From the NCBI GenBank assembly GCA_003150755.1, contig QAMT01000007.1:1-5528 (forward strand): 5,528 nt of DNA, read 5' to 3'. The notes under the pieces were generated by a model. That model worked only from the letters and a program-made list of their open reading frames with translations. It made no database searches and was not told the DNA's origin. Source of the stretch: Phascolarctobacterium sp. (GTDB lineage: Bacteria; Bacillota; Negativicutes; Acidaminococcales; Acidaminococcaceae). Shown here one piece after another: positions 5,186 through 5,528 of the stretch. The number at the start of each line of letters is the position of its first letter. Within the stretch, counting starts at the first letter, position 1. A program made the translations under genes and the position numbers.

Positions 5186-5246
5186 ATGTCAGAAATTTCA
5201 CCTATCTTGGTGCTGTAAACATAACAAGTAAGCAAATATCTGACAT
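5186..5246 (+). promoter_or_regulatory. Inverted repeat covering the transposase start codon
   Basis: ATGTCAGA (5186-5193) and TCTGACAT (5239-5246) are exact reverse complements, and the second arm overlaps the ATG (5245-5247). In RNA made by read-through from the host operon the start codon would be paired. That is the known way several insertion sequences avoid transposase synthesis from outside transcripts. Here it is inferred from the pairing only. Confidence 0.4.
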
Positions 5247-5528
5247 GACAAAGGTAGCAATTAAAAACGAGAATATCACTTCTTTCGGTGGAATTTATCA
5301 CATTATGGACGTTTTCTCAAAGTTGGGCTTTGAAAAACTTACCGAATCCGTATTGGGCAAACGTGGAAGTAGCGGCAAGGCATTCAGCCATGGAAGTATT
5401 TTCGGCTCTCTCTTCTTCAGCTACCTTTGTGGTGGAGAATGCCTTGAGGACATCAATGCACTTATAGGGCAGTTCAAGCAGAGACCTGACACGCTATTAC
5501 CCGGTGCCGACACTGTGGGGCGCGGACT
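5245..5528 (+). CDS. IS1380-family transposase, N-terminal part
   Basis: The first 94 codons of a transposase that runs off the right edge. It begins MTKVAIKNENITSFGGIYHI, the usual opening of Bacteroides IS1380 transposases (DDE transposase group 1). It continues with FSHGSIFGSLFFSYLCGGEC (48-67), LEDINALIGQF and GADTVGRGL, the family's S/A-DT motif before the catalytic core. The catalytic D, D and E residues expected further on lie outside the window, so intactness cannot be judged. ATG at 5245 is the first usual start in the frame, although the frame is open back to the element edge. It would act in the cytoplasm, cutting and joining the element's ends. It lies downstream of the truncated DUF3868 gene in the same direction. 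Confidence 0.86.
   Translation, partial: MTKVAIKNENITSFGGIYHIMDVFSKLGFEKLTESVLGKRGSSGKAFSHGSIFGSLFFSYLCGGECLEDINALIGQFKQRPDTLLPGADTVGRG

Larger units (their letters stand above)
5129..5528 (+). mobile_element. IS1380-family insertion sequence, left part
   Basis: The DUF3868 reading frame loses family similarity at about 5128, and an IS1380-type transposase begins 116 bases later, so the left end of an insertion sequence lies close to 5129. The exact terminal repeat and the short target duplication cannot be fixed because the other end is outside the window. The non-coding leader (5129-5244) is full of inverted repeats. The element has the same orientation as the interrupted operon. Confidence 0.8.

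Noticed and set aside
1..5528. CRISPR array, tRNA or rRNA genes
   Set aside because: No regularly spaced direct repeats of 23-40 bp, no cloverleaf-like segment and no ribosomal RNA sequence were seen.

Overview
The window looks like a Bacteroidales chromosome (Bacteroides, Phocaeicola or Parabacteroides type). The evidence is a 58-residue Hc1-type histone-like protein, Bacteroidetes -7 promoter elements (TAnnTTTG) in place of -10 boxes, A-rich translation starts without Shine-Dalgarno motifs, DUF3575 and DUF3868 exported proteins, and an IS1380-type transposase. No species can be assigned from the sequence alone.

Layout. Positions 1-125 are noticeably G+C-richer than what follows, carry an imperfect inverted repeat and no gene I recognise, and may be the edge of an older mobile element. 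Positions 208-363 (minus) hold what looks like a decayed small membrane or lipoprotein-like gene with an in-frame amber codon. Positions 570-746 encode the Hc1-type histone-like protein, followed by a strong hairpin terminator. Positions 811-1452 are gene-poor, with short unconvincing minus-strand ORFs, a palindrome, a 12-bp tandem repeat and a possible minus-strand promoter.

From 1453 everything reads rightward. There is an AraC-family regulator, then 19 nt later a protein that appears to join a sigma-region-4-like helix-turn-helix to an RNA polymerase alpha-CTD-like helix-hairpin-helix domain. A 66-residue winged-helix protein follows after 239 nt. After another 258 nt, which contains repeats and a -7 element, come DUF3575 (predicted outer-membrane beta-barrel) and DUF3868 (exported, OmpA-like C-terminal region). 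These two families commonly lead operons for fimbrillin/Mfa-type surface fimbriae in Bacteroidales. DUF3868 is cut off at residue 267, where a new element begins; 116 nt further on an IS1380-type transposase starts and runs off the window.

How it fits together (inference): three DNA-binding proteins, two of them in a likely operon, sit just upstream of the first genes of a surface-fimbria-type operon and probably control it. The insertion has broken the second structural gene and probably the expression of whatever lies beyond. The regulator with an alpha-CTD-like domain is the most unusual protein here.
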